Assembly (NCBI GenBank): GCA_016706405.1
Contig: JADJJT010000001.1
Span: forward strand, 1,367,501 to 1,431,500
Reading direction: 5' to 3'
DNA from: Sphingobacteriales bacterium
Lineage (GTDB): Bacteria; Bacteroidota; Bacteroidia; Chitinophagales; UBA2359
DNA length: 64,000 nucleotides
Both the position numbers and the translations under genes were made by a program. Within the stretch, counting starts at the first letter, position 1. The number at the start of each line of letters is the position of its first letter. Shown piece by piece: positions 46,524-56,314 of this stretch. The notes under the pieces are model-generated. The model saw nothing but the letters and a program-made list of their open reading frames with translations. It was not told the DNA's origin and did not search any database.

Positions 46524-47444
46524 TTAATTAAATAAAATTTCGCCGTACATGCCAATTTTGTAGGTGCCGTCATTTTGCAGTTTTACTTTTATTGCGTACA
46601 CCATGTTTGCCCGCTCGTCTTTGGTTTGAATAGTTTTTGGCGTAAACTCTGCCTTGTCATTTATCCAAATTATTGTTCCCGTTGTTTCTTTGTAGCCGCC
46701 ATTGCCGTCGTCGGTAAGTACTTTTACCTGTTGATTGAGTTTTATTTGCGGAATTTGATTGCCCGTAATATATGCCCGCAAAATAATATTCGACAAGTCG
46801 GCAATTTTGTACAGCGGTTTTCCGGATACAGCCATTTCGTTGGTTTCGGCATATTTGGTCAGTACTGTTCCATTGATGGGGTTAATGATGCTGCATTTTG
46901 CAAGCTGGTCTTTTAGTTGCTCAATTTGTATTTGCAGCGGCACAACGTCTTTGCTCAGCCCTTGGCTCGAAATGCTAAGCGTTGATTTTTGTGCGTTTAT
47001 TTGCTTTTTTAGCACTTCAATTTGGGCATTAATGTCGTCTAATTGCTTTGGCGTGGCGGCATCGCCTTTAACTAAGTGTTCGGTCCTTAGTTTCTCTTTT
47101 TCGGCTGTTTTAAGTTGTTCTTCAAGGGCCGATAACTGAATTGGAATATTGGGTTTTTTTCCCAATAAAGCGGTAATTTGCGATTCTAATTGTTTTTTCT
47201 TTAAATACAACTGAACGCTGTCTATATGGCCAACAATTTGTCCGGATTTTATTGTTTGCCCTTCTTCAATACTTAAGTCTTTAATGATTCCGGTAGCTTC
47301 AGAAGAAATAATCGTCTCCGTTGCTTCAAAACTCCCCGAAGCATCAAATAAAACTTTGTTTTCGTTGCAAGCAGCAAACATAATCATTAAAAATTGAAAA
47401 TTAAGCATCAATATTAGTATGCTGCCGCGCTTTTTATTGCCCAT
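46524..47444 (-). CDS. HlyD-family efflux adaptor lipoprotein
   Basis: This 306-residue membrane-fusion protein links an inner-membrane pump to TolC. The lipoprotein signal ends FAACNEN. A biotinyl-lipoyl-like hairpin (ATGIIKDLSIEEGQTIKSGQIVGHID, about 48-73) is split by a long coiled coil (about 75-185), then SIINPINGTVLTKYAETNEMAVSGKPLYKIAD and a beta-barrel domain. It follows the tolC-like gene by 42 bp. The ABC or RND pump genes expected next are absent. Confidence 0.87.
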   Translation of the reverse strand: MGNKKRGSILILMLNFQFLMIMFAACNENKVLFDASGSFEATETIISSEATGIIKDLSIEEGQTIKSGQIVGHIDSVQLYLKKKQLESQITALLGKKPNIPIQLSALEEQLKTAEKEKLRTEHLVKGDAATPKQLDDINAQIEVLKKQINAQKSTLSISSQGLSKDVVPLQIQIEQLKDQLAKCSIINPINGTVLTKYAETNEMAVSGKPLYKIADLSNIILRAYITGNQIPQIKLNQQVKVLTDDGNGGYKETTGTIIWINDKAEFTPKTIQTKDERANMVYAIKVKLQNDGTYKIGMYGEILFN

Positions 47445-47486
47445 TGTTTTGTTGTTTAATTTTTTACTGTTTAGTTTCGTTGTTTA

Positions 47487-48746
47487 TTAGTTGCCCGCTG
47501 TTGTTTGAGCGTTGTACTCAAGCATTAACAACTGTACTTCGTGTATAATTAAGTTTTGCTTTGCAAGGTCTTCGGCATTAACAGCAACGAGGTAGTCGTT
47601 TGTAGTTGCCGTACCATAGGTAAGTTGATTTTGGGTGGTGTTTTTTACACTTTCGCGCAGTGTTGTAATATTTTTATCCAATACTATCAATTCTTGCATT
47701 TTTACAATTTCGGCGTTTTGCTGCTTTAAGGTAAGATTGGTATTGAATAAAAAAGTTGCTGTTTGCACTTCTATTATATTTTGATTGAGCGCAAGCATTT
47801 CCTTTTCGTTTTTGATGGTATAAAATCCGGATAAATTCCAGCCTACCCGCAACCCGCCTATAAAATAACCCTGAAAATCGTTTTTTAACATGTTTAATCC
47901 GGGTCCGCCGAAACCACCTTGCAAAAATAAACTTACGCGGGGAAGGTTTTTATTTGTAAGGAGCTTGTTTTGTGCTTCAAACGATTTTTTCTGCAAGGCA
48001 AATAATTTTAACTCCGGACGGTTAATAAGGTTTGAAAGTATTTGCCGTCCGGGTTTTTCAAATATTGTGTTTGGGTCAAAGGGTTTGCCGGTAAACAAGG
48101 CCAGCATGTCAATATAGCCTTGTCGGGTGGCTTTCAGTTCAATGGTGCGTTGGTTTGCCTTCAGCAGTTCGGCTTTTAAATTGTCGGCAGCACTTTTTAG
48201 GGCTACGCCGTTAGCAATAGCTACCTTGGTTTTTTCAATACCATTTTGAATATCTTTTTTTAGCAGTTCGGTTTGTACAAGCTGGGCGTCTATCAAAAGT
48301 ACCCCAAAGTACAGGTTGTTAATGCGTTCTCGTAGCTTATACAGTTCTACAGTCGTTTTTTGTGTTTCTATTTCCGAGTTTGCTTTTAGGTACTCTTTTT
48401 GGTCTTTAATGGTAAACAGGTCTGTAACAGACTGCGAAATTTCGGTGTATAGTTTGTATTGGTCTTTACTTGTTTGAGGAATATCGAGATTGGGCAACGA
48501 AATTGGAATTTCTGTTACATTCGATTGGTAGGTGGCTTGCCCGGCCACATTAATTTGCGGTAAATAACCTTTGTGTGCGTTGTCTAAAGTGTATTCCCTT
48601 GTTTTTTCTATGAGGGCGTATTGCTTAATTAACGGATAATTTTGTTTTGCCATTTCAAGGCAACTGTCAAGGGTTAGAGCCTGCCCGTTTGCATAAGTGA
48701 TGTATAGCAGCCAGTAACTTATAATTAAAGTCAATTTTTTAATCAT
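47487..48746 (-). CDS. TolC-family outer-membrane efflux protein
   Basis: This 419-residue protein has a signal peptide ending TYANGQ and the TolC pattern of LTLDSCLEMAKQNYPLIKQ and long amphipathic helices, repeated in the second half (about 215-410). It forms the outer-membrane channel for the adaptor coded after it. It lies 50 bp after the TetR regulator gene. Confidence 0.87.
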   Translation of the reverse strand: MIKKLTLIISYWLLYITYANGQALTLDSCLEMAKQNYPLIKQYALIEKTREYTLDNAHKGYLPQINVAGQATYQSNVTEIPISLPNLDIPQTSKDQYKLYTEISQSVTDLFTIKDQKEYLKANSEIETQKTTVELYKLRERINNLYFGVLLIDAQLVQTELLKKDIQNGIEKTKVAIANGVALKSAADNLKAELLKANQRTIELKATRQGYIDMLALFTGKPFDPNTIFEKPGRQILSNLINRPELKLFALQKKSFEAQNKLLTNKNLPRVSLFLQGGFGGPGLNMLKNDFQGYFIGGLRVGWNLSGFYTIKNEKEMLALNQNIIEVQTATFLFNTNLTLKQQNAEIVKMQELIVLDKNITTLRESVKNTTQNQLTYGTATTNDYLVAVNAEDLAKQNLIIHEVQLLMLEYNAQTTAGN

Positions 48747-48796
48747 TTCATTTAATTTTTTGTTTCAATCATTTGATTAATTATTAGGCGAAAAAA

Positions 48797-49423
48797 CTAT
48801 TTTGTCTTCATCATCGCTTTTATCCATGCTGGGATGCGATCTTTGCGCTCCTGCATCAGTTTAACAAACTGTGCTTCATTCAAGCCACTAATACCTTGTA
48901 GCAATGGTTGCCCAATGAAAGGAAAAACTACCAAACTTATTAAATTCATCAAGAAATGTAAGGGATTGGGGTCGGTTATTTTGCCTTCTGCCACTAATTG
49001 TTGATGTTGCTTAACAAAAGCAGAATCCATTATTAAATGTTTAAGAGGTAATTTTTCCAACAAATTTTCCGGATGGTTGCGGATTTCACTCAACATAAAT
49101 ATCGGAATATTGGGGTCTTTGATGATAAGGTCAATATAGTTTGAGACAAAAAGTTTAACCTTTTTTTCTAAGCTGCTTTTTTCATCGCTCAGCACCATTA
49201 TCATATTTTGCATAAAGCCAAACAGGGTTTCAAACATTATAATTTCAAACAATTTCTCTTTGCTCCTGAAATAATAATTTAGCAAGGCAAGGTTAATGCC
49301 TGCTTCTTCGGCAATATCCCTTGTTCTTGTTGCCGCATACCCTTTTTTATGAAACACTAACCGGGCGGTAGCTTTTATTTTTTCTTCTGTTGTTGCGTCT
49401 ATTGTTTTTTTATGCTTTGCCAT
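48797..49423 (-). CDS. TetR/AcrR-family transcriptional regulator
   Basis: This 208-residue repressor has an N-terminal helix-turn-helix (about 10-56: KIKATARLVFHKKGYAATRTRDIAEEAG, NLALLNYYFRSKEKLFE) and a C-terminal ligand domain. It heads the tolC-hlyD run and most likely represses it until a toxic compound binds. A palindrome-like ATCAAATGATTAA at about 49487-49499 and a related TCATTTGATTAA near 48769 could be operator sites. Confidence 0.87.
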   Translation of the reverse strand: MAKHKKTIDATTEEKIKATARLVFHKKGYAATRTRDIAEEAGINLALLNYYFRSKEKLFEIIMFETLFGFMQNMIMVLSDEKSSLEKKVKLFVSNYIDLIIKDPNIPIFMLSEIRNHPENLLEKLPLKHLIMDSAFVKQHQQLVAEGKITDPNPLHFLMNLISLVVFPFIGQPLLQGISGLNEAQFVKLMQERKDRIPAWIKAMMKTK

Positions 49424-49447
49424 TTCAATTTAAAACTGTTTGGGGTG

Positions 49448-49455
49448 TAAAGGTA
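49448..49455 (-). promoter_or_regulatory. Bacteroidetes -7-like box (TACCTTTA on minus strand)
   Basis: Near match to TAnnTTTG, 25 bases upstream of the TetR start. It would drive the regulator and the efflux genes behind it. Confidence 0.35.
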
Positions 49456-49611
49456 ATAAGATATTTTTACTTAAACAAATTTTTAAATCAAATGATTAAT
49501 TTTATTTAGCGTTTAGGCCATTACTTTTTTCCGGAAAAAAATAAGTACCCTTGTAGCAGCGTATCAACTCGCTGTATTTTCCCTGTTTTATTTCAAATGA
49601 GCAGGTAGAAA

Positions 49612-50190
49612 TTATAAATAATTATCCACTTTAAATTCGATGCTCATTAAATCGATATGTGTTCTAAAATACAAACTATCGGCGGAATAGGAACCTTGCG
49701 AATCGAATTCTACGGTTAAATAAAAATCTATATCGCCCGGACCATCTCCAAAAGCCTGTTTTAATCCTATTTCACGACTTCCTTTATAGCCTTCTGGCCC
49801 TGGGTTAATGTTTCCGGAAACTAAAATAAGTTCATCCGAAAAAAAACTCCAATAGGCTTCGCCATAAATTTTCATGGGCAAAGGCTGAGGCGAAGTAGAG
49901 GGGAATACTGCATAGTCAACTTTTAAATGCTCTTTGGTACAAACATTAACCCGGCTGTAAGCACTAAAAAACTGTACTTTGCCGTTGCCCGCCGAATTAG
50001 AGTAATAAAATACTGCATCATTGGCAAACGGATAGCTGAACGGTTTAATTTCGCCTCCGGCAGTAGGCAAAACAGTGTGTGTAACAAATTCATGGCCAGC
50101 ATCGCAGGCGCCATTTTTTTCGTCTGTGCAGGCATTAAAAATTAAGAGGGCCGTCAAACAAGAGATGGCAATAAGATTGTTGAATTTCAT
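49612..50190 (-). CDS. hypothetical lipoprotein
   Basis: This 192-residue protein has a lipoprotein signal ending IFNACTDEK. The mature part is mostly beta strands with aromatic residues (YPFANDAVFYYSNSAGN, YWSFFSDELILVSGN, DIDFYLTVEFDSQG). No family was recognised. It has its own transcription unit upstream of the TetR gene on the same strand. Confidence 0.6.
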   Translation of the reverse strand: MKFNNLIAISCLTALLIFNACTDEKNGACDAGHEFVTHTVLPTAGGEIKPFSYPFANDAVFYYSNSAGNGKVQFFSAYSRVNVCTKEHLKVDYAVFPSTSPQPLPMKIYGEAYWSFFSDELILVSGNINPGPEGYKGSREIGLKQAFGDGPGDIDFYLTVEFDSQGSYSADSLYFRTHIDLMSIEFKVDNYL

Positions 50191-50523
50191 TTTTTGTATT
50201 TTAAGGTGAGTAAATATGATTTGAAATTAATTATTATCGCTCAAATCCGGAAAAATTTTTACCCGTATTTTGTAGCTATTTTAGTAGTATCATTTTTTAA
50301 CTCCGGAGAATATTGCTCTGCATCCTTATGTCTCCTGCTGTTTAAATCACCTACAAAATTAAAAATTTTTAATAAAATTTTAATCTGAGTTAAGTGCGAA
50401 GCAAAATTTTAGCCAATAAACCTCTACGCAGAAGGCAGCCGTTTAACCGAGCATTTTACCCTTTTTTGCTACCTTTGTAATGCGTATAGTTGTACGGCCA
50501 TAAATACAATTCCATTTGAAACC
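50191..50523. other. intergenic region before the alpha/beta hydrolase
   Basis: TCCGGA near 50245 and 50302; promoter box at 50470-50477. No credible gene, although short open frames exist. Confidence 0.4.
50470..50477 (+). promoter_or_regulatory. Bacteroidetes -7 box (TACCTTTG)
   Basis: TAnnTTTG match 47 bases before the hydrolase ATG. Confidence 0.42.
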
Positions 50524-51333
50524 ATGTTTAATCATTCACTACCCCAACCTTTAAACTTCAAAAAATTAGGGCAGGCGCAGGGGCAAATACCACCTTTGGT
50601 GGTGCTGCACGGCTTGTTTGGCATGTTAGATAATTGGATGAGTTTAGCCCGACTTTGGGCAAACAATTTTGAGGTTTGGCTCGTTGACCAGCGCAACCAC
50701 GGCAAATCGGCGCATACCGCCGCCTTTGATTATTTTTTATTAGCCGATGATTTATTACAATTCTTCGAACAGCATCATATAACTAAGGCACATGTTTTAG
50801 GCCATTCAATGGGCGGAAAAACCGCCATGCAGTTTGCCACGTTGCACCCTAACCGGATGGCTTCGCTAATGGTTGCCGACATAGCACCCAAAGCCTACGA
50901 GGCCGGCCACCACAGCAATGTTTTGCAGGCTTTAAAACAAGTAAATTTAACCCAAATAACTACCCGCCAACAAGCAAACGAGGCGCTACAAACTTTTATA
51001 CCCGACGAAGGCACACGGCAATTTTTACTTAAAAACCTGACCCACAATTCGCAAAATCAATTTGTATGGAAGTTCAATATTGATTCGCTCTTGCAAAACT
51101 ACGATACTATTATTGATAACCCTTTGCCGCCGTTTGCCCATTACAACGGCCCTTGTTTGTTTATTAAAGGTGGCGCCTCTGACTACATAAATCTTCCTGA
51201 TGACGAAGTTTTAATACACAGCCATTTTAGCCATGCCATTGTAAAAACTATTGAAAATGCCGGGCATTGGGTACATGCAAGCCACCCCCAAGAAGTTTAC
51301 CATTTGGTTGAATCGTTTATATTAAGCGCGTAA
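50524..51333 (+). CDS. alpha/beta-fold hydrolase (YbfF-like esterase)
   Basis: This 269-residue cytoplasmic hydrolase has the oxyanion HGLFGMLDNW (about 28-37), DQRNHGKS, the nucleophile elbow GHSMGGKTA (about 93-101) and the late catalytic His in ENAGHWVHA (about 246-254). It is closest to the YbfF acyl-esterase branch. The substrate is unknown. Confidence 0.85.
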   Translation: MFNHSLPQPLNFKKLGQAQGQIPPLVVLHGLFGMLDNWMSLARLWANNFEVWLVDQRNHGKSAHTAAFDYFLLADDLLQFFEQHHITKAHVLGHSMGGKTAMQFATLHPNRMASLMVADIAPKAYEAGHHSNVLQALKQVNLTQITTRQQANEALQTFIPDEGTRQFLLKNLTHNSQNQFVWKFNIDSLLQNYDTIIDNPLPPFAHYNGPCLFIKGGASDYINLPDDEVLIHSHFSHAIVKTIENAGHWVHASHPQEVYHLVESFILSA

Positions 51334-51457
51334 ATTTTTTATTGGCATACAACCCCGCTTACAAGCAAGCAAAACCATTATAGCGTAAGGTTCGATAATT
51401 TTAGCGTATTTTTGCGGTTTGCTATTCATAATTCAGTCCATAAACTAAGCCCAAAAT

Positions 51458-52888
51458 ATGTCGCATCGCAAACGCCGCCCCCCTGTCATTTTGCCTCAAA
51501 TTACCGCCCAAACAATGGTAGCCGAGGGCAAAGCTATGGCCTTTGTTGACGGCAAAGTGCTGTTTATTGAAGGGGTCGTTCCGGGCGATGTAGTTGATGT
51601 AAGGATTACCAAAAACAAACCAGACTATGCCATTGGCGAGGCAGTAAGCATTATTACCCCATCAAAAGAAAGGCAAAACCCATTTTGTGCCCATTTTGGC
51701 AGTTGTGGCGGTTGTAAATGGCAACATATTAGTTACGAGCAGCAATTACAATACAAAAGCCAAATTGTGGCCGATGCCTTTAAACGAACCGGCAAAATAC
51801 ATTTTCCGGAAATACAGCCTATTATACCCGCTCATCCGGATACGTACTACCGCAATAAGCTCGACTTTAGCTTCTCGACCCGGCGCTGGCTAATCCAATC
51901 CGAAATGGATAGCGACGCTACACCGCAGCAACGTTTAGCCCTGGGTTTTCATGTACCCAAAATGTTTGACCGAGTGGTAAATATTGAACATTGTTATTTG
52001 CAAGGCGACCCCTCGAACGAGCTGCGCAATGCGGTGCGCAATTTTGCCCTGCAAAATAACCTTAGTTTTTACGATGTTAAAACCCATAGCGGCCTATTGC
52101 GCAACCTAATTATTCGCACCACCACCCTTAACGAAACGATGGTGCTGCTTAGTTTTGCCTACGACGATGTAACGGCGCGCACTGCTTTGCTCGATTATTT
52201 GACCACCACGTTTGGACAACTTATAACTTCTTTAGTGTATGCCATTAACCCCAAACACAACGAAACCCTATACGACCTGCCTATACATACCTACTATGGC
52301 CGCGACCATATTTTTGAAGCCTTAGGCGATTTGCGCTTTAAAATTAGTCCTTTATCGTTTTTTCAAACTAACTCGCGGCAGGCTTTACAATTATATGAAG
52401 TGACTAAACAAATGGCCAATTTAAACCAGAACGAACTTGTTTACGACCTTTATACCGGAACAGGTAGTATTGCTCTTTTTATAGCAAAACATTGTCAGCA
52501 AGTAGTGGGCATGGAGGAAGTTCCTGCAGCTATAGCCGATGCCAAATTAAATGCACAGTTAAATGGCATTACAAACGCGCATTTTTATTCCGGAGATGTG
52601 AAAAAACTATTAGCACAAGGGCAAATTATGGCACAACACGGCCAGCCCGATGTATTAATTACCGACCCCCCTCGCGCCGGAATGCACACCGATGTAGCCA
52701 ACGCCATTGGCCAAACTCTAATGCCCAAGCGGGTGGTTTATGTTAGTTGTAACCCCGTAACACAAGCCCGCGATTTGCAACTACTCGATGCTTGGTATAG
52801 TGTTGAAAAATTGCAGCCTATTGATATGTTTCCGCATACCTGGCATATTGAAAATGTAGCTTTGTTAGTACACCGTACCGGCAGGTAG
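51458..52888 (+). CDS. rlmD: 23S rRNA (uracil-1939-C5)-methyltransferase
   Basis: This 476-residue RNA methyltransferase has an N-terminal TRAM domain (about 8-65), an iron-sulfur site CAHFGSCGGC with a further Cys in EHCYLQ, and the methylase domain: DLYTGTGSIALFIA (about 332-345), TDPPRAGMH (about 405-413) and the catalytic Cys in VYVSCNPVTQARD. The motif order fits RlmD or the closely related RumA group. In Bacteroidota one such enzyme may serve both m5U sites, so the exact target is inferred. Confidence 0.88.
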   Translation: MSHRKRRPPVILPQITAQTMVAEGKAMAFVDGKVLFIEGVVPGDVVDVRITKNKPDYAIGEAVSIITPSKERQNPFCAHFGSCGGCKWQHISYEQQLQYKSQIVADAFKRTGKIHFPEIQPIIPAHPDTYYRNKLDFSFSTRRWLIQSEMDSDATPQQRLALGFHVPKMFDRVVNIEHCYLQGDPSNELRNAVRNFALQNNLSFYDVKTHSGLLRNLIIRTTTLNETMVLLSFAYDDVTARTALLDYLTTTFGQLITSLVYAINPKHNETLYDLPIHTYYGRDHIFEALGDLRFKISPLSFFQTNSRQALQLYEVTKQMANLNQNELVYDLYTGTGSIALFIAKHCQQVVGMEEVPAAIADAKLNAQLNGITNAHFYSGDVKKLLAQGQIMAQHGQPDVLITDPPRAGMHTDVANAIGQTLMPKRVVYVSCNPVTQARDLQLLDAWYSVEKLQPIDMFPHTWHIENVALLVHRTGR

Positions 52889-53030
52889 CTTTGCGTTCGG
52901 GCGGAAAATCGAAGCTCGTCTGCCGAATTTATTACTGGTGTTTAATCGAAGAACTACTGTTGAGTTTTGCAATCATCCCATCTGACGCAAAACTGTTTGT
53001 TACCGGCTGGTGTTCTATCTGCCTGTCTTG

Positions 53031-55157
53031 TTATTTATTAATTTTTAAAAGGCTTGCGTTTATGGCAACCACAATCGTACTCACACTCATCAAAACTGCC
53101 CCCATTGCAGGGCTCAAAATAAAATTCGGATAAAGTATTCCTGCCGCAAGCGGAATGGCAATGACGTTGTAGCCAACCGCCCAAAGCAGATTTTGAACCA
53201 TTTTTTTATAAGTCCGTTTACCGAAGTCAATCATTTTTACTACATCTCTTGGGTCACTGTTAACCAGAATAATGTCGGCTGTTTCGGCTGCTACATCCGT
53301 ACCTGAACCTACTGCAATACCCACATCAGCCTGTGCTAATGCAGGTGCATCGTTTACGCCATCGCCTGTCATTGCAACAATTTCACCTTTGGCTTGATAT
53401 TCCTTTACTTTTTCCTGCTTTTCGTGAGGCAATACATTGGCGATAAAGCCGTCCATTCCCAACTGCTTGGATACGGCTGCCGCAATTTTTTCATTGTCGC
53501 CTGTAAGCAGAATGGATTTGATGTTCATCTTTTTTAACTCGTCAATGGCTTGTTGAGAACCCTCACGAATACTGTCAGCCAACGTGATAATGCCGATAAC
53601 TTCATTGTCAATAAAAACATAGTTGACCGTTTCAATATTTTGATTGATTTCTTTGGGAGTTTCAGGCTCTGTAAGATTGTTTTGTTTGAAATAGTTAGGT
53701 CCGGCTGCTACTACTTCCTTTCCATTTACTACTGCTTTTACACCTATACCTGCCATATAGCTGAAATTCTCCGACTTCCAAAGCTCAAGGTTTCTTTCTT
53801 TTAGAGTTTTCAGAATGCCTTTTGCAATGTGGTGTTCAGAATATTGCTGAACGGCTGCTGCATATTGGATTATTTCATCGGCAGAATATTTATCCGTTAA
53901 TGGAATGACCTTTTCAATAGCGTGAGAACCTTTGGTAAGTGTTCCTGTTTTGTCGAAAATAATGGTGGATAATTTTCTTGTGGTTTCAAAAGCAGTACGG
54001 TTGCGAATGAGCAGACCATTTGTTGCTGAAAGGGTAGTGGAAATAGCTACCACCAACGGAATAGCCACTCCCAAAGCGTGGGGACAAGCCGTAACCATTA
54101 CCGTAACCATTCTTTCCAATGCAAACGCAATATCTTCAATACTGCCATACCAATAAATGAAAGTAGCTACCCCTACGGCAATCGCAATAAAAGTGAGCCA
54201 TTTGGCTACTTTATCAGCAAGGTTTTGCGTGTTTGATTTTGCTGCTTGTGCATCTTGAACCAGATTGATAACCTTATTGAGGTAACTGTCTTTGCCCACT
54301 CCGGTTGTCGTAACTCTTAAAGCACCTTCGCCATTGATAGCGCCTGCAATCACTTTTCCATCCGCTTCTTTTTTAACAGGAACACTTTCCCCTGTAAGCA
54401 TACTTTCGTTTACATAAGAAACGCCATCAATTACCAATCCATCGGCAGGAATTTTTTCACCGGGTTTGATGATAATGGTTTCTCCGTTTTTCAGTGCTTC
54501 CAGTTTTATTTTTATGGCTTCTCCATTTCGTTCTACTGTTACATCATTTGGCAATAGAGCAACCAAAGATTGCAAGGCTTTTGAGGCTGCCATTGTAGAA
54601 CGCATTTCTAACCAATGCCCTAAAAGCATAATCACGATTAGTGTTGCCAGCTCCCAAAAGAAATCCATACCGGGCAGACCGAAAACTACCGCAACCGAAT
54701 AGATATAGGCAACCGAAATGGCGATTCCTACAAGGGTCATCATCCCGATGGCTTTGGCTTTTATTTCGCCTGCCATTCCTTTCAAAAAAGGCATTCCGCC
54801 ATAGATGTAAATGATAGTTCCTAATGACAACAATACATATTTGCCTCCCGGAAATGAAATGCTAAAGCCGAGCCATTCCTGTATCATGTGCGACAAAAGC
54901 AAAATAGGAACAGTGATAATTAAACTTACCCAAAAGCGTTTGAGAAAATCGTGGGTATGATGCCCTTCGTGCTTGTCATAATTATTTTCTGAATGATGGC
55001 TATGTTCTTTATGGTCGTGATGATGGTGGTGTCCGTGATGGTTATGAGCTTCTTTTTTTGCTCCACCCATTGGGACTAAATCCATTCCGCAAAGCGGACA
55101 TTTTCCCGGTTCGTCCTTAATCACTTGTAAGTGCATCGGACAGGTATATTTCTTCAT
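53031..55157 (-). CDS. copB: copper-type P1B-3 heavy-metal ATPase (CopB-like)
   Basis: This 708-residue metal-exporting ATPase begins with a small metal-binding domain (YTCPMHLQV, PGKCPLCGMDLVP) and a His-rich stretch (about 37-72). The transmembrane signature is TACPHALG, with CPH rather than CPC. Further marks are QNLLWAVGYNVIAIP and PAMGAVLMSVSTIVVAIN, which together match the P1B-3 (CopB) pattern. DKTGT and TGDGVNDAPA are in place. The gene contains no TCCGGA in over 2 kb, and its protein is of a type commonly moved between Bacteroidota, so recent acquisition is possible. Confidence 0.92.
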   Translation of the reverse strand: MKKYTCPMHLQVIKDEPGKCPLCGMDLVPMGGAKKEAHNHHGHHHHHDHKEHSHHSENNYDKHEGHHTHDFLKRFWVSLIITVPILLLSHMIQEWLGFSISFPGGKYVLLSLGTIIYIYGGMPFLKGMAGEIKAKAIGMMTLVGIAISVAYIYSVAVVFGLPGMDFFWELATLIVIMLLGHWLEMRSTMAASKALQSLVALLPNDVTVERNGEAIKIKLEALKNGETIIIKPGEKIPADGLVIDGVSYVNESMLTGESVPVKKEADGKVIAGAINGEGALRVTTTGVGKDSYLNKVINLVQDAQAAKSNTQNLADKVAKWLTFIAIAVGVATFIYWYGSIEDIAFALERMVTVMVTACPHALGVAIPLVVAISTTLSATNGLLIRNRTAFETTRKLSTIIFDKTGTLTKGSHAIEKVIPLTDKYSADEIIQYAAAVQQYSEHHIAKGILKTLKERNLELWKSENFSYMAGIGVKAVVNGKEVVAAGPNYFKQNNLTEPETPKEINQNIETVNYVFIDNEVIGIITLADSIREGSQQAIDELKKMNIKSILLTGDNEKIAAAVSKQLGMDGFIANVLPHEKQEKVKEYQAKGEIVAMTGDGVNDAPALAQADVGIAVGSGTDVAAETADIILVNSDPRDVVKMIDFGKRTYKKMVQNLLWAVGYNVIAIPLAAGILYPNFILSPAMGAVLMSVSTIVVAINASLLKINK

Positions 55158-55259
55158 ACTCTTTTTGTTCGTTAATAATTGTTCGAAGTGTCGTTTTACA
55201 CTTGCCGTACCTAATATTAATGCGCCATTACATTTTTTTTAAGTTAAGTTGCCCATCAG

Positions 55260-56204
55260 CTAAATATTGCCATCGTTAACCGGAGTTTGCACTTTTGAAG
55301 CTTGTTGTTTAAACCACCATCCGGAAAAAACAAACAACGCCAAAGCCGGCAAAACCAACCAAACAGGCATATTGGGCAACAATTCGTCGGCCTGGCTATC
55401 GAGCGAAATAATACCCGCCCAAACCAAAAACACCTGAAGGCCATTGTTAACAAAATGAAACAAAACAGGGTACCATAAATTATTGGTGTAATAATACATA
55501 TAACCCAAAACCAAACCTAATATAAAACGCGGTAAAAAACCGTAAAACTGAAAATGCAATAAACTAAATAAAAAAGCACCCATAAATATGGCCAAATGTG
55601 GTTTGTTTAGGCATTTAACAAGTAAAGTTTGAAGCCCGCCCCTAAAAAGCAACTCTTCGCCAAAGGCCGGAATAGCGGCAACTATGAGCAAATTTACAAA
55701 CAAGTGTGCTACGGAATTGCCTTGCAAAAAGGCTTTGGTAACAATTTCGCCTTCTTTTTCTAAGGCTTGCATCCATTGCTCAATATGTTGCAATGCCGGC
55801 GGGAATACTATATTTTGGTTAATGCCGTTAAGCCATTGAATAATGGGTACAGAAACAATAAACAAAGCCAAACTTGCCAGTAGCAAGCCCCATTTAGGCA
55901 CTTGTTGGATGCCGTAAAAGCGCCAAAAATTCCCTGTTTTTAGCCAGCTTAATACCATGCCGGTAGCTACAAAAATTAATAAGCTGCTTATGGCCTGCCC
56001 CCATTTAAGCCCCTGTAAAATGGTAGGGTCTTGTACCATTTGGGCCATGCTTAACGATTGTAAATCGCTAAGGCCAAACAACATTAAAATAAATAAACTA
56101 ACCATTTGCGCCAGCAAAAAAAAGCCAGCGGCAATAAAAGCAAAATAGCCTAATTGGCTGCAAGGGCTTTTTTTATTGAGATTAATAAATTGGTGTAGTT
56201 TCAT
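55260..56204 (-). CDS. CPBP-family intramembrane metalloprotease
   Basis: This 314-residue membrane protein has about eight helices. The CPBP/Abi motifs are EELLFRGGLQTLL (about 183-195), FLFSLLHFQFYGFLPRFILG and LWYPVLFHFVNNG, which supply the Glu-Glu, Arg and His residues of the active site. It may process prenylated or other membrane proteins. It follows copB on the same strand but 102 bp upstream, with its own box at 56248-56255. Confidence 0.85.
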   Translation of the reverse strand: MKLHQFINLNKKSPCSQLGYFAFIAAGFFLLAQMVSLFILMLFGLSDLQSLSMAQMVQDPTILQGLKWGQAISSLLIFVATGMVLSWLKTGNFWRFYGIQQVPKWGLLLASLALFIVSVPIIQWLNGINQNIVFPPALQHIEQWMQALEKEGEIVTKAFLQGNSVAHLFVNLLIVAAIPAFGEELLFRGGLQTLLVKCLNKPHLAIFMGAFLFSLLHFQFYGFLPRFILGLVLGYMYYYTNNLWYPVLFHFVNNGLQVFLVWAGIISLDSQADELLPNMPVWLVLPALALFVFSGWWFKQQASKVQTPVNDGNI

Positions 56205-56247
56205 AGTTGTTTATTTGTCTTGTTCAAAAAAAAATAGTTTTAAGGCA

Positions 56248-56255
56248 CAAAAGTA
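56248..56255 (-). promoter_or_regulatory. Bacteroidetes -7 box (TACTTTTG on minus strand)
   Basis: TAnnTTTG match 44 bases upstream of the CPBP gene. Confidence 0.38.
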
Positions 56256-56314
56256 CAATTTTGATGTATCAACGGGCCTAAAACTGCAGTTGCGGGCGCA
56301 ATATTAGTTGTTTT

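Noticed and set aside
52891..53133. 80-codon open frame between rlmD and copB
   Set aside because: It overlaps the end of copB on the other strand, and the translation is not protein-like.
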